Origin: DATGZX01 sp035296965 | GTDB taxonomy: Bacteria > Planctomycetota > Planctomycetia > Gemmatales > Gemmataceae | Length of the DNA stretch: 64,000 nucleotides | Assembly: GCA_035296965.1 (NCBI GenBank) | Contig: DATGZX010000321.1 | Location: forward strand, 1 to 64,000 | Direction: 5' to 3' | Part shown: piece by piece, positions 24,155 through 33,543 of the stretch | How positions within the stretch are numbered: the first letter of the stretch is position 1 | How the letters are laid out: each line of letters opens with the position of its first letter | The notes under the pieces: generated by a model | What the model was told of the DNA's origin: nothing | The model's input: only the letters and a program-made list of their open reading frames with translations | The model's database searches: none | Program-made: the position numbers and the translations under genes

Positions 24155-26332
24155 ATGGCAAATACCTGGCCTAGCGAGCGGCGCCTGATCGGCACCAAGA
24201 TCCAACGCCTGGACGGCCCCGAGAAAGCAACCGGGCGAGCGAAGTATAGCTTCGATATCAATCGTCCGGGAATGCTGCATGCGATCATCGTCCGCTGCCC
24301 ATATGCTCACGCGAAGCTCAAAAGCCTGGACACTTCCGCAGCGGAAAAGTTGCCTGGCGTCAAGGCGTTTCACCAGATTGCCAAGAACGGCACAGAGCTG
24401 TTCTACGCGGGCGAAGAAGTCATCGGCGTAGCGGCCGACACGGAAGAGCATGCCATGGACGCTGCGCGAGCGATTAAAATCGACTACGAGATTCTCGAAC
24501 ATCTGGTAATGGAAGAGGATGGCCTGGCGTCAAAAGGGAAAAACACGGTTGGCGGTCGCGGCAACTTGATTCCGGGCGAGGAGGATACAAAAGGCAACCT
24601 GGACGAAGCGATCAAGCATGCTGAGGCGGTCGTAGAAGGGTCCTACGGGGTGCCGGTGATTTCTCATCAATGCTTGGAGTCACACGGCCTTGTCGCCGAG
24701 TGGGACCCTGACGGCAATCTAACGGTGTGGTGCTCGACGCAAGCCACCTACTACACCGCCCAAGGCTTGGCGCAGTATTTCAAGATCCCGGTAACGCGCG
24801 TGAAATGCATCACGCACTACATGGGCGGGGGCTTCGGCAGCAAATTTGGACCCGACGTGCAGGGGATCGTGGGGGCAGAACTGGCCAAGAAGGCCAAGGC
24901 GCCCGTCAAATTGATGCTCGACCGCGCATCCGAGATAGCCGCTGCGGGCAATCGTCCGTCCGCCTATGGCACCGTGAAGATCGCTGGAGCTAACGATGGT
25001 AAAATCATCGCCTACCAGGTTGACAGTTACGGTACACCCGGGGCCGGGACTTCCAGAACGGTAGGCCCACTGCCATATATTTACGAACCAGAGCACACGA
25101 AAGTGAAGCATACCGTCGTGCGGCTCAACCGGGGAAACCAGCGGGCCATGCGGGCGCCCGGCCACCCGCAAAGCAGCGTCCTCACAGACTGTGCCGTCGA
25201 CGATTTGGCCGCCAAGCTCGGCTTGGATCCGTTGCAGGTACGCTTAAGGAACCTGCCGCCGAACGATCCCGAAGCAGTGAAGCAAGCGCCGACCTCCATT
25301 CGGGCACTCCGGCACACCATCTATACCAAGGAAATCGACATCGCCACCAAACTCGCCAACTGGCAAAAGGTCTGGCATCCTCCAGGGAAAGGCCCGGGCG
25401 CGGGACCGGTCAAGCACGGCATCGGCATGGCCATTCACACGTGGGGCGGCGCCGGTCAAGGCCCGAACGATACCACGACGACCATCAGCAGCGATGGTTC
25501 GGTGTTGCTGCAATGTTCCACTCAGGATCTCGGGACAGGCGAGCGCACGGTCATGGCCATTGTGACCGCGGAAGTACTCGGCCTGGAACCCAAGGACATC
25601 ACGGTGCGAATTGGCGAGAGCCAATTCGGCCGCTCGGGCGGATCTGGTGGAAGCACCACCTGTCCCGGAACAGCGCCCGCGGCGCTGAATGCCGGGGTAG
25701 CGGCCCGCGATGCGCTGTTGGCAAAGATCGCCGACCGGCTGGACGCAAAAGCCAGTGACTTGACCATCGAGCCTGGTCAAATCGTGGACAAGACAAACAA
25801 TAAAAAATGGCCCTGGAAGCAGGCTTGCGCCAAATTGGGCATGGACTCCGTGAAAGGCGTCGGCAATTGGACGCCCGGCCTTTCCAACAACGGCGTCGGC
25901 GGTGTCCAGATCGCCGAAGTTATGGTCGATACGGAGACCGGCGTCGTCCGCTGCACGAAGGTCGTGGCCGTGCAGGATTGCGGCATGATCATCAACAAAC
26001 TGACCTGCGAATCGCAGGTGGCCGGCGGCGTCATCATGGGCGTGAACTATGCCCTCTTCGAAGAGAACATCTTCGACCGGCATACCGGCAGGCAGGTTAA
26101 CCCCGACATGGAGTTTTACAAACTCGGCGGCATCGTCGACATGCCCAAGATCATCGTCCACATGCATGACATGCCCGAGCGCGGCGTGATCGGCATTGGG
26201 GAACCGCCGACGATTTCGACTTGTGCAGCGATCAGCAATGCGGTTCACAACGCGATTGGGGTACGCGTTCCTTTTGCACCTTTCACCCCGCAAAACGTGC
26301 TGGCTGCCCTCGCCAAGAAAGGGAATGCTTGA
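24155..26332 (+). CDS. Molybdopterin-binding large subunit of a xanthine/aldehyde dehydrogenase family enzyme
   Basis: A 725-residue subunit beginning at the ATG at 24155 (GAGG seven bases upstream), 8 bases after the small subunit; the frame remains open upstream but overlaps it. Family features: GTKIQRLDGPEKATGRAKYSFDI at the start, GGGFGSKFGPD, the cofactor-contact segment AMRAPGHPQ, and the base Glu683 in GIGEPPTIS that activates the metal-bound hydroxide. It should oxidise aldehydes or N-heterocycles using water. No Tat signal is present, so it is expected to be exported with the small subunit. Confidence 0.95.
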   Translation: MANTWPSERRLIGTKIQRLDGPEKATGRAKYSFDINRPGMLHAIIVRCPYAHAKLKSLDTSAAEKLPGVKAFHQIAKNGTELFYAGEEVIGVAADTEEHAMDAARAIKIDYEILEHLVMEEDGLASKGKNTVGGRGNLIPGEEDTKGNLDEAIKHAEAVVEGSYGVPVISHQCLESHGLVAEWDPDGNLTVWCSTQATYYTAQGLAQYFKIPVTRVKCITHYMGGGFGSKFGPDVQGIVGAELAKKAKAPVKLMLDRASEIAAAGNRPSAYGTVKIAGANDGKIIAYQVDSYGTPGAGTSRTVGPLPYIYEPEHTKVKHTVVRLNRGNQRAMRAPGHPQSSVLTDCAVDDLAAKLGLDPLQVRLRNLPPNDPEAVKQAPTSIRALRHTIYTKEIDIATKLANWQKVWHPPGKGPGAGPVKHGIGMAIHTWGGAGQGPNDTTTTISSDGSVLLQCSTQDLGTGERTVMAIVTAEVLGLEPKDITVRIGESQFGRSGGSGGSTTCPGTAPAALNAGVAARDALLAKIADRLDAKASDLTIEPGQIVDKTNNKKWPWKQACAKLGMDSVKGVGNWTPGLSNNGVGGVQIAEVMVDTETGVVRCTKVVAVQDCGMIINKLTCESQVAGGVIMGVNYALFEENIFDRHTGRQVNPDMEFYKLGGIVDMPKIIVHMHDMPERGVIGIGEPPTISTCAAISNAVHNAIGVRVPFAPFTPQNVLAALAKKGNA

Positions 26333-26334
26333 CC

Positions 26335-27369
26335 ATGAAAAACTTCACTTATTACCGGCCGACACGGGCCGAGGACGCGGTCGGCTTGCTAGACGCCAAG
26401 TGGGGAACGGCCGAGTTGCTTGCGGGCGGGACCGACTTGCTCGACCTGCAAAAGGAGTACATTGCCCAGCCGGACAAGGTCGTCAGCGTCGGCGCTCTTG
26501 AAAGCGGGGAGTTCTCGGCGATCCAGGCCGACCGCAACGGGCAGCAGATCAAGATCGGTGCCGGCGTCAAACTGGCCGCCATCGCGGAGCACCCGGTCCT
26601 CCGGGAGCTATTCCCCGCGTTGACAACCGCTGCCGGCGCCATCGGCGGACCGCAAATTCGCAACATGGGCACGCTTGGCGGCAACCTATGCCAGCGCAAC
26701 CGCTGCTGGTATTTCCGCGACGAGCATGTCAATTGCCTTCTCAAAGGAGGCGAGAAGTGTTTCGCGCTGGACGGGGATAACCGCTATCACGCGATATTCA
26801 CGAAGGGACACCAATGCGTGATTGTTAGTCCCTCGACCCTGGCCCCGGTCCTGATCGCCCTGGGGGCGACCGCCGAGATAATCGGAGCGCAGGGCCGGCG
26901 CATTGTCGAGCTCGACAGGTTCTTCCATGCGCCCTCCACCGCGGTCGAGCGCGAGCATAAGCTGTCACCCAATGAACTGGTATTGTCTGTCCAGTTCTCC
27001 TTGCCTCAGAAGAAGGACGACGGCCAGGCGTTGGCGCCGAAAAATGCCAGCTACGAGGTCCGCCATAAACAAGCGTACGATTGGCCCCTCGTTCAAGCTG
27101 CCGTAGCCTTCTACCTGGAAGGCGGCCGAGCGTCCAAGGCGAAGGTTGTACTAGGCCACGTAGCGCCGATGCCGCGCATTTCTGAGGCGGCAGCCGGTGC
27201 CCTGGAAGGAAAAGAAGTGAACGAGGAGTCGGCCGCAGCCGCTGGTGCGGCAGCCACTGCAGGTGCCAACCCGCTTGCTCAGAACGGCTACAAAGTCAAG
27301 CTCATCGAGGTGGCGGTGAAACGGGCCATTCTGACTGCTGCCGGTCAGAAAAAGTACTGGGAAGTCTAG
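26335..27369 (+). CDS. FAD-binding medium subunit of the molybdenum hydroxylase
   Basis: 344 residues from the ATG at 26335, two bases after the large-subunit stop. The N-terminal FAD domain has LLAGGTDLLDLQK (about 28-40), IGAGVKLAAIAEHP, and IGGPQIRNMGTLGGNLCQR. An insert with Cys119, Cys124, Cys134 and Cys142 follows (RCWYFRDEHVNC..KC); this segment resembles the [4Fe-4S]-binding loop of PaoB/YagS and 4-hydroxybenzoyl-CoA reductase beta subunits. It should pass electrons from the metal via FAD. No PaoD-type maturation chaperone follows in the operon. Confidence 0.93.
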   Translation: MKNFTYYRPTRAEDAVGLLDAKWGTAELLAGGTDLLDLQKEYIAQPDKVVSVGALESGEFSAIQADRNGQQIKIGAGVKLAAIAEHPVLRELFPALTTAAGAIGGPQIRNMGTLGGNLCQRNRCWYFRDEHVNCLLKGGEKCFALDGDNRYHAIFTKGHQCVIVSPSTLAPVLIALGATAEIIGAQGRRIVELDRFFHAPSTAVEREHKLSPNELVLSVQFSLPQKKDDGQALAPKNASYEVRHKQAYDWPLVQAAVAFYLEGGRASKAKVVLGHVAPMPRISEAAAGALEGKEVNEESAAAAGAAATAGANPLAQNGYKVKLIEVAVKRAILTAAGQKKYWEV

Positions 27370-27380
27370 GCTCCGTACCC

Positions 27381-27497
27381 TGGGAGCCTGCTGAAAAAGG
27401 GGTCTGACCCCTTCCACGAATGGCGACAGATCCCCAAGAAAGCAGGAAATCAGTGAAGCTTCGTAGGGGGTCAGACCCCTTTTTCAGCAGGCTCCCA
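27381..27497. repeat. 117-bp inverted-repeat element A (GGGGTCTGACCCC core)
   Basis: Two perfectly complementary 31-base arms (27381-27411 and 27467-27497), each ending with AAAAAGGGGTCTGACCCC, enclose a 55-base spacer. It lies 11 bases after the molybdenum hydroxylase operon and could terminate it. It shares arm sequence with elements at 53627-53725 and 61109-61212. Confidence 0.85.
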
Positions 27498-27554
27498 GGA
27501 CGAAGGGCCCAAGCATTGAGGCAAGGAACTCCGCCCGCGAGGGGAGGAATCAGC

Positions 27555-27773
27555 ATGGCTGATACAGCGCCGACCAATCGTACCCGCTGCATATATCTTT
27601 GCTGCAAATCCATGGTCGTGTACGGCGAAGGTTTCGAGAACGACCCCGATTACCAATCCGGCCAAGTTGATTTTTGGTGCGTGCAAACCTCCAAGGGACT
27701 GGGACCGGATGGCGCGGAAGCATCGATGGCCACGTGCTGCAATGCCGAGCGAAGCTGCTTTCAGGAATACTAA
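27555..27773 (+). CDS. Small cysteine-rich protein
   Basis: A 72-residue protein from the ATG at 27555, preceded by GGGGAGGA at good spacing. The upstream frame runs through repeat element A and is not used. It contains two cysteine pairs or clusters: RCIYLCCKSM near the start and CVQT..MATCCNAERSCFQEY toward the end, spaced as in a small zinc or disulfide knot. No signal peptide is present, so metal binding in the cytoplasm is the likelier reading. No family is recognised. It precedes another small gene. Confidence 0.62.
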   Translation: MADTAPTNRTRCIYLCCKSMVVYGEGFENDPDYQSGQVDFWCVQTSKGLGPDGAEASMATCCNAERSCFQEY

Positions 27774-27958
27774 ACGCTCGCTCGAGGAGCGTCGTGCACA
27801 TTGATCGTGCGGCCAGCTTGCCTGCGCCGTGGACCGGTCGGAAGCGCTGCGGCTGGCATTTGCTGAATTGCCCTTGTCCGAACGGCCCCTGGCAGTCGAT
27901 AATCCAGGTCATGGAAAATGGAAGTTTCGTACTCTGGAACATGGAGGTTCCCCTCATC

Positions 27959-28156
27959 ATGCTTCAAGCAACCCAACAAAAACGTCTATTGGATTCGCAG
28001 CAGGCAAAGTATGTGCAGGGCGTCCTCGGCATGCTGATCGCCGTGGTCGGTAGTCGTTCCTGCCTGGGGATCATTTTGCAGCAGGCACGCAGCGAGGTCA
28101 TGAGCTTGCTACGCAGCGATGAACTGCTCGAAAGTGATGACGCAGTCGCCGCTTAG
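27959..28156 (+). CDS. Small hypothetical protein
   Basis: A 65-residue protein, start at 27959 with GGAGG 11 bases upstream; alternative starts at 27941 and 27911 are possible. It is helical in character, with a mildly hydrophobic centre (GVLGMLIAVVGSRSCLGIILQQARSEVMSLL) and an acidic end (LLESDDAVAA). The LGIIL-QAR-E pattern suggests an amphipathic helix for dimerisation. A short inverted repeat begins at its stop codon. No function is assigned. Confidence 0.5.
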   Translation: MLQATQQKRLLDSQQAKYVQGVLGMLIAVVGSRSCLGIILQQARSEVMSLLRSDELLESDDAVAA

Positions 28157-28196
28157 GCGAGCGGGGGCGAGGGGAGATTATTACCTGCCGCTCGCC
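28156..28196. terminator. Inverted repeat between convergent genes
   Basis: GGCGAGCGG/CCGCTCGCC arms (9 bp) enclose a 23-base loop that contains GGGGCGAGGGGAGAT, the half-site of the REP family at 14421 and 52222. It lies between the 65-residue gene (+) and the YkgJ gene (-). Confidence 0.45.
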
Positions 28197-28208
28197 TTGG
28201 AGTTGGCC

Positions 28209-28619
28209 CTACAGTCGGATTACCTTGAGCCTGCGGGTAATCTCTTCCGCAGGAATCAGTTCTCCTTGACCAGAACCTGGGCACACAGCGCGCGTCGCTT
28301 CCCAGGCTTCTGGGGCATGGACATTGCTTTCCCAGAACGGCCAGGTGCGGCACTGTCTGGGCCGAACGGGATAGATCGTGCAACCAGCCTGCCGGTCATA
28401 AAATACGCAATCTCCGTTAATCATTTCGCGGAGACTACGCCCGCGAGGCGCGGCTCGAGTGTAGAGAGCCGTTACCTCGTGGAGGGTTTCACCGCGATAT
28501 TCTGCGATGGCTGCAATTTCCTCTTCGTCGACCCAAACGTAGCCCGGCGCTCCCGTGCAGCAATTACCGCAACGCGTGCAGCGAAAACGAAGGCCATTCT
28601 GGTACCAAGGCTCGGTCAT
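28209..28619 (-). CDS. YkgJ family cysteine-cluster protein
   Basis: A 136-residue protein with the YkgJ (zinc- or iron-chelating) signature: Cys14, Cys17, Cys20 and Cys21 in FRCTRCGNCCTGAPGYVWVDEEE, followed by NGDCVFYDRQAGCTIYPVRPRQCRTWPFW. The second block's cysteines complete the metal site. The family is widespread and cytoplasmic, with biochemical function unproven; some members modify or mature other proteins. It is transcribed divergently from the DinB gene, about 90 bases apart. Confidence 0.92.
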   Translation of the reverse strand: MTEPWYQNGLRFRCTRCGNCCTGAPGYVWVDEEEIAAIAEYRGETLHEVTALYTRAAPRGRSLREMINGDCVFYDRQAGCTIYPVRPRQCRTWPFWESNVHAPEAWEATRAVCPGSGQGELIPAEEITRRLKVIRL

Positions 28620-28710
28620 GGCGCTATGATATAAACGAATGGCGCACTTGCCTTGAATCTTTCAATCAGCATACTCATACATTGTCCAGCGGCGCAAAGG
28701 GGAGCCTTCC

Positions 28711-29214
28711 ATGACACGTCTCGACCTGGCCGTCAGTCAGCTTTCCCGCGCACGCAAGTACACGTTTCGCTTGCTTGAGAACATCGACCCGGCACTCTGG
28801 TTTCAGCAGCCCGCAGGAGGCGTTACGCACATCGCATGGCAGGTCGGGCACCTGGCCAATGCAGAATACCGGCTCTGCCTCGAGCGAATTCGTGGCCGTC
28901 GGCCTGAGGACGAGCTACTCATCCCCGTCACCTTCACAAGCCGGTTCGCCAGGGAATCGGTTCCGGATCCTGATTCGGCTGCTAATCCAAGCCCCGAGGA
29001 GATTCGTGCCACGCTCGAGCGCGTGCACAAGCAGGTTTTTCAAGAATTGAGAAGCCTGTCCGACGAGGAACTCGATTCAGAACCCCTGCCGCCGCGCCAT
29101 CCGCTCTTCGATACCAAGCTCGGCGCCATTCTGTGGTGCGCGCAGCATGAAATGCTCCACGCCGGACAGATCGGGCTGCTCAGGCGTCTCTGCGGGTTGG
29201 CGCCGCTTTGGTAA
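28711..29214 (+). CDS. DinB family protein
   Basis: A 167-residue four-helix-bundle protein. The DinB metal triad is visible: His47 in QVGHLAN, and His146 and His150 in QHEMLHAGQIGLLRR. Members include thiol transferases that use bacillithiol or mycothiol, plus many uncharacterised damage-inducible proteins. GGGAGCC precedes the ATG by several bases. There is no SOS-type context, so the substrate is open. Confidence 0.9.
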   Translation: MTRLDLAVSQLSRARKYTFRLLENIDPALWFQQPAGGVTHIAWQVGHLANAEYRLCLERIRGRRPEDELLIPVTFTSRFARESVPDPDSAANPSPEEIRATLERVHKQVFQELRSLSDEELDSEPLPPRHPLFDTKLGAILWCAQHEMLHAGQIGLLRRLCGLAPLW

Positions 29215-29243
29215 TTCTCCACTCTGGAGATGTTGAGCATTTC

Positions 29244-29268
29244 GATAGGACATATAGGACCTATAAGA
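29244..29268. repeat. Degenerate copy of the CATAGGxCCTAT repeat
   Basis: ATAGGACATATAGGACCTATAAG contains TATAGGACCTATA as a palindrome and matches the core of the perfect hairpin at 1932-1966. It lies between the DinB gene end (+) and the kinase-TPR gene end (-), where it might act as a weak shared terminator. Confidence 0.4.
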
Positions 29269-29315
29269 CAGATTGCGCCCCCTCCTAGCGCCGGCGATCC
29301 TTGGCAAGCGCTAAC

Positions 29316-32300
29316 TCATTTCTTTGATTTGCTCTCCATTTCGCTCACTAGTTTCTTGAAATCGTCGCGGTTGCGGACGGAGTCGAAATCCGTGTTTCGC
29401 TTCAACGAATCAGCATCCTGGTAACCGTGCGCCACGGCTCGCGCCAGGAGTTCCAGCGCCAGGTTCCCGTAGACTTGTTTCAGTTCGCTTCGTTTCGGAT
29501 CAGCTAGCTTTTTATCTTTATCTGCCAATTGCACGCTGTGCGCCAATGCACCGGCAACCCGCGGATAATCCGGCCAACCTTCCCCTGCGACTGTTGCAAG
29601 CTCCCGTGCGGCGCCGGCGATCCCCGCGTGGTCGTCGAGTTGCAGAAGGACATCGAGCAAACTCACGTACTGCGCGCAGAGCAGCTGGCGAAAAGAAGTC
29701 TGTTTTGGAGATAACTTGCAAGCGGTCTGCAAACGACGGATGGCTTCACGTAGCTGGTCGCGCGCCATGACCGGCTCGTTACGTTTCAGCGCAAGATCGG
29801 CAGCGTCGTGCAGCGTCTGCGCCAGGTTGACCTGAAATTCCGGCATCTTGGGGAAAGCACTCGCCAGCTTTTCCTCTTCCACGAGCAGTTGGCGCTGGAT
29901 CTGGGCAACCTCTGCGTTCCGGGCCCCGACGGTCGCAAGCAGATTGACCAGGTTTGAATACTGAACGAACAAATCTTGCCAGTATTGCGGGACAGAGGGA
30001 GCTTCTTTTTCAAGCGTTTCCAGGAGTGCGACAGCCCGGCGGAAGCTTTGCTCGGCGGCATCCAGCTTGTTTGATCTGGCCTGCGCGGAACCCAGGTCGC
30101 CCGAGACGGCCGCCAGCATGTGCCGATAATCAGCCACCGCGGGAAGTTCTTCGGCGAGTTTGGACAGGATTTGCGCAGCCTGGCCCCAGGCCTGCTCTTC
30201 GTCGGCCAAGCGCTTGGCATCTCGAAAAAGTATACCCTGGTTTCTGTAGACCAGCGCCTGGGTGTGTCGATAGTCGGGAGCCGTGGGAAACTGTGCGGTC
30301 AGCGGCGTCAGGATGCCGCTGGCCTTGTTGTATGCCTTCTCCGCCTCCGAGAATTTGCCATCGGCCTGCAGCAAGGTCCCCAAACTGAAGTAGGCGTGGC
30401 CAAGCTCAAATTCGTAATCAGGAATGTCCTGGAACTTGGCCGCCAGTTCTGCCCGGCGTTCGAGCGCCAGACGGTAAAGCTTCTCGGCATCGCCTGGGTG
30501 GCCCGTCGACTGGAGCAGCGTTCCCAGGTTGAGATAAGTTCTGGCCAGCTCCTGCGGGTACTCTGGCTTTTCCGGGTAATCCGCTATCAATTTCAGGAAA
30601 AGATCGATGGCGTCGCGGTACATTTTCTCCGCGGGGCGCGCCTGGTTGTGGGTTTGGAGCTGGATGGCCCGGTCGTTGTAACTCTTCGCCAGATCACGCC
30701 GATAGTCAGGCACGCCAGGAAGGTCCGCGGCCAGTTTTTCCTTCATGGCCATTGCTTGGGCGAAATTCTTCTCTGCCTCCGCATCCCGGCCGGCGGCCTG
30801 ATACAGGATCCCAAACTGGTTCAGAACCGCTGCCAATTCCTGGCGATAGATCGGCACACCGGGAAAGTCGTTGGTCAGCTGCTGCCGGAGCGTCTGAGCC
30901 CGCTGGTACGCCTTTCCTGCCTCATCAGGATTCGAGTCCTTGAGCAGGTTTCCAATGAGATAGTAGCAGGCTGCCAGCTCTTGGCGGTAATCCGGCTTGT
31001 CGGGCCTTTCCTTGACGATCGAGTTCAAATGATCCAGCGACAGGTGAAATGTCGTGTCTGCATCCTTGAGTCGCCCCTTGGCCTGCAGCAAGGTCGCCAG
31101 ATCCTTTTCCACGCGCGCGAGTTCGAATCGTTCGACGGTGGCCGTCGGGTGCACCTTGACCAGGTGCTCCAATGTCGACACGGCCTGGCGGAGGATCGCC
31201 TCCGCTTCGGGCGATTGGCCGAGAGTACGCAGTGCGACGCCCAAGTTATGCGTGCTGACTCCAAGGCCTTGCAGGTAGGCGGTTGCATCCGGGTCGCCCT
31301 GGACCAGTTTCTGCCAAAGTTCAACTGCGTCGCGGTAAATCTGAACTGCCTTGACGGTTTGGCCTTCCTCGGTCAGAAGGTTGCCCAGGTTGTTGTAGGT
31401 GTCGGCCAAGCCTTGCTGATACTGGAGATTGTCAGAGGATTCCGACAAAAGCTCCTTGAAGGCCACGATTGCCCGATCGTAAGCCTTGCCGGCCGGGTCG
31501 AGCTGACCGAGCATTTCCTGAATCACGGCCGCACGAGATTGTGCGCGGGCGATCTCCCAGCGCATCCCGGTTGACTCGCTGTTTTTCTCGGCAAGTCTGT
31601 TGTAGAAAGCCAGCGTCTGCTGCAACAGGTCGCGACGTAGTCGCTCCATGCGTGGCTCCCGCGATAGCTGCTCAAAGCCAACTCGGTTGAGCATCACCTC
31701 GACGGCCTCGCGGGCACTGCCGAAATTGTCCTCGGCGCGATCCCGTTCGAGATTTGCGCGCTCGGTCTCCGCTTCCGCGAATTTGCGTAACTGGGCCTCC
31801 TCGTCTGCTCTGTGCCGTTCATGGATTCCGAAGGCGAAGCCACCGACGATCATGCCGGCAATCATCACAAAGCAAACAACCACAAGGGCTGCCGCTGCTG
31901 GCCTGCGCTGTGCCCATTTCCAGGCGCGTTCCCAGGGGGCAGCAGGCCTTGCCAGGATCGGGCGTCGATCCAGAAAGCGCTCCAAGTCGTCGGCAAGCGC
32001 CCCGGCGCTGGGGTAGCGCTTGGTCGCGTCTTTTTCCAAACACTTCAGACAGATGGTCTCAAGGTCGCGCGGTACATTGGGCTGAAGACGGGAAGGAGAC
32101 ACGGGCTCCACCGTCTTGACTTGCATGAGCGTATCGAGCACGGTTTGGCCGCGGAAAGGTGGTCGGCCGGTGAGCAAGTCGTAAAGAATGGCGCCCAGCG
32201 AATAGATGTCTGCCGGCGGACCAATCTCCTTTCGGCCTTGCGCCTGTTCGGGGGACATGTAACTAGGCGTCCCCATGACGGCGCCGGTGCGTGTCTGGCC

Positions 32301-33362
32301 CTTGTCCTCCGCAAAGTGCTTGGCCAGTCCAAAGTCGGTGATCTTGGGCGCGCCCTCGGTGGTCAACAGCACATTGGCAGGCTTGAGGTCGCGGTGAATG
32401 ATGCCATGTTGATGGGCGCACTCCATGGCCTTGGCCATGTCCAGCAGCAACCGAGCCGCATCGTCCGCCTTCAGGGGCGACTCCGCGACCTTTTGGGCAA
32501 GACTGCCGCCCCCCACGTATTCCAGGGAAAAATAGGGATGGCCGTCGCGCTCACCAACCTCGTGGATCTGCACGATGTTCGGATGCTGGAGTTGCGCGAC
32601 CGCTTCCGCCTCGGTCCGGAAGCGCTGGATGTCGGATTTGCTGGCATGTTCACCGCCGGCCAGGATCATCTTCAGGGCGACGATGCGGTTGAGCTGTGCC
32701 TGCCGAGCCTTGTAGACCACGCCCATACCGCCACGTCCCAGCTCACCGAGGATTTCATAGGCAAAGCCGGGCGGCGGGCCGGACGGCCGTTTTTTAACGG
32801 TATCTTCCGAATAATCCATTGTCGCCGAGGAAGGCTCGGCAGGGTTTCCGAGGTCGAGCGCTGAGTCGAGCAAGAATTCTGTTCCCGACCCCGAAGCTGA
32901 GCCAGGCGGCCGATTCGAATTCTTTTTATGTGCTGGCAGGAGTTCAGTTCCACCCTGGCTAGAGTCGCTGAATGATAGCGTTTGCTCCAGTTTCTCCGCC
33001 GAGCGATTTTGTTCGATCTCCGCGAGCGAAAGGGTGAGCGAATTCGGTGGCCCGGCTGTTGCTTCCGGATCCTCTGGCTTCAAATCCAGGGTGCGATCAA
33101 GCGCGGTCGCCGAGGCCTCCTCGGATCGACGAGGGGAATCTGCGAAATCCAACATTTCCGTCTGCTCAGGACGCGGCGGCACAGCCTCCCATTGCTCCGT
33201 TTTGTCGAGGGCGAGCGGAGCTTTCTGCGACTGGGCCGGGATCTCTGCATTTTCGTTGGCTCCGCAGACCGGGCAGACCGTTGGATCGTCCTTGCCGGCA
33301 AGCGTTGCCTGGTCGGCAGTTGTCCATTGATGTCCCTTCGGACAACGCAGCTGATGGGGCAT
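29316..33362 (-). CDS. Transmembrane Ser/Thr kinase with long TPR region
   Basis: 1348 residues from the ATG at 33362 (GGAGG ten bases upstream). The N-terminus has a zinc-ribbon-like CPKGHQW..CPVCG (residues 7-33) and a long low-complexity acidic/Ser linker. The kinase domain covers about 202-465: GRGGMGVVYKA, Lys231, HRDLKPAN with Asp325, DFG at 343-345, TPSYMSPEQ, and the ERFLDRRPILARP tail. One transmembrane helix lies at about 489-512. The remaining 800 residues are TPRs with repeated DYRQELA-YNNLG-L-GR-EAE motifs. This is the classic planctomycete kinase-TPR design: cytoplasmic kinase, extracytoplasmic protein-binding sensor. Confidence 0.95.
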   Translation of the reverse strand: MPHQLRCPKGHQWTTADQATLAGKDDPTVCPVCGANENAEIPAQSQKAPLALDKTEQWEAVPPRPEQTEMLDFADSPRRSEEASATALDRTLDLKPEDPEATAGPPNSLTLSLAEIEQNRSAEKLEQTLSFSDSSQGGTELLPAHKKNSNRPPGSASGSGTEFLLDSALDLGNPAEPSSATMDYSEDTVKKRPSGPPPGFAYEILGELGRGGMGVVYKARQAQLNRIVALKMILAGGEHASKSDIQRFRTEAEAVAQLQHPNIVQIHEVGERDGHPYFSLEYVGGGSLAQKVAESPLKADDAARLLLDMAKAMECAHQHGIIHRDLKPANVLLTTEGAPKITDFGLAKHFAEDKGQTRTGAVMGTPSYMSPEQAQGRKEIGPPADIYSLGAILYDLLTGRPPFRGQTVLDTLMQVKTVEPVSPSRLQPNVPRDLETICLKCLEKDATKRYPSAGALADDLERFLDRRPILARPAAPWERAWKWAQRRPAAAALVVVCFVMIAGMIVGGFAFGIHERHRADEEAQLRKFAEAETERANLERDRAEDNFGSAREAVEVMLNRVGFEQLSREPRMERLRRDLLQQTLAFYNRLAEKNSESTGMRWEIARAQSRAAVIQEMLGQLDPAGKAYDRAIVAFKELLSESSDNLQYQQGLADTYNNLGNLLTEEGQTVKAVQIYRDAVELWQKLVQGDPDATAYLQGLGVSTHNLGVALRTLGQSPEAEAILRQAVSTLEHLVKVHPTATVERFELARVEKDLATLLQAKGRLKDADTTFHLSLDHLNSIVKERPDKPDYRQELAACYYLIGNLLKDSNPDEAGKAYQRAQTLRQQLTNDFPGVPIYRQELAAVLNQFGILYQAAGRDAEAEKNFAQAMAMKEKLAADLPGVPDYRRDLAKSYNDRAIQLQTHNQARPAEKMYRDAIDLFLKLIADYPEKPEYPQELARTYLNLGTLLQSTGHPGDAEKLYRLALERRAELAAKFQDIPDYEFELGHAYFSLGTLLQADGKFSEAEKAYNKASGILTPLTAQFPTAPDYRHTQALVYRNQGILFRDAKRLADEEQAWGQAAQILSKLAEELPAVADYRHMLAAVSGDLGSAQARSNKLDAAEQSFRRAVALLETLEKEAPSVPQYWQDLFVQYSNLVNLLATVGARNAEVAQIQRQLLVEEEKLASAFPKMPEFQVNLAQTLHDAADLALKRNEPVMARDQLREAIRRLQTACKLSPKQTSFRQLLCAQYVSLLDVLLQLDDHAGIAGAARELATVAGEGWPDYPRVAGALAHSVQLADKDKKLADPKRSELKQVYGNLALELLARAVAHGYQDADSLKRNTDFDSVRNRDDFKKLVSEMESKSKK

Positions 33363-33478
33363 CGGGAAGGGTCCTCCGGTCGAAACGAAGGGGGTTGTTT
33401 GATTATCCTCCCCCGGAGCAAAAACACAAGGGGCGGAAACACCGTCAGCGAATGTTGAGGGTCTTACGCGCATGAAGA

Positions 33479-33501
33479 GGGCCGCCCTGAAGAGGCGGCC
33501 C
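33479..33501. terminator. GC-rich hairpin near the kinase-TPR start
   Basis: GGGCCGCC/GGCGGCCC stem with a 7-base loop. Read on the minus strand it lies about 125 bases after the PEP-CTERM stop and is followed by TCTTCAT. It may separate the PEP-CTERM transcript from the kinase gene. Confidence 0.5.
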
Positions 33502-33543
33502 TGAAGCTCAATAGCGGGAGAGCTGCTATAGCACCGTGCTCGG

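Noticed and set aside
25244..26293. 349-codon minus-strand frame
   Set aside because: Antisense to the molybdopterin subunit; its product is Ala/Gly/His-rich with no recognised family.
27420..27554. N-terminal extension of the Cys-rich 72-residue protein
   Set aside because: This part of the frame is repeat element A; the ATG at 27555 has the ribosome binding site.
30120..31574. 484-codon plus-strand frame
   Set aside because: It is antisense to the TPR region of the kinase-TPR gene, whose repeats and kinase motifs are certain; the antisense product has no domain.
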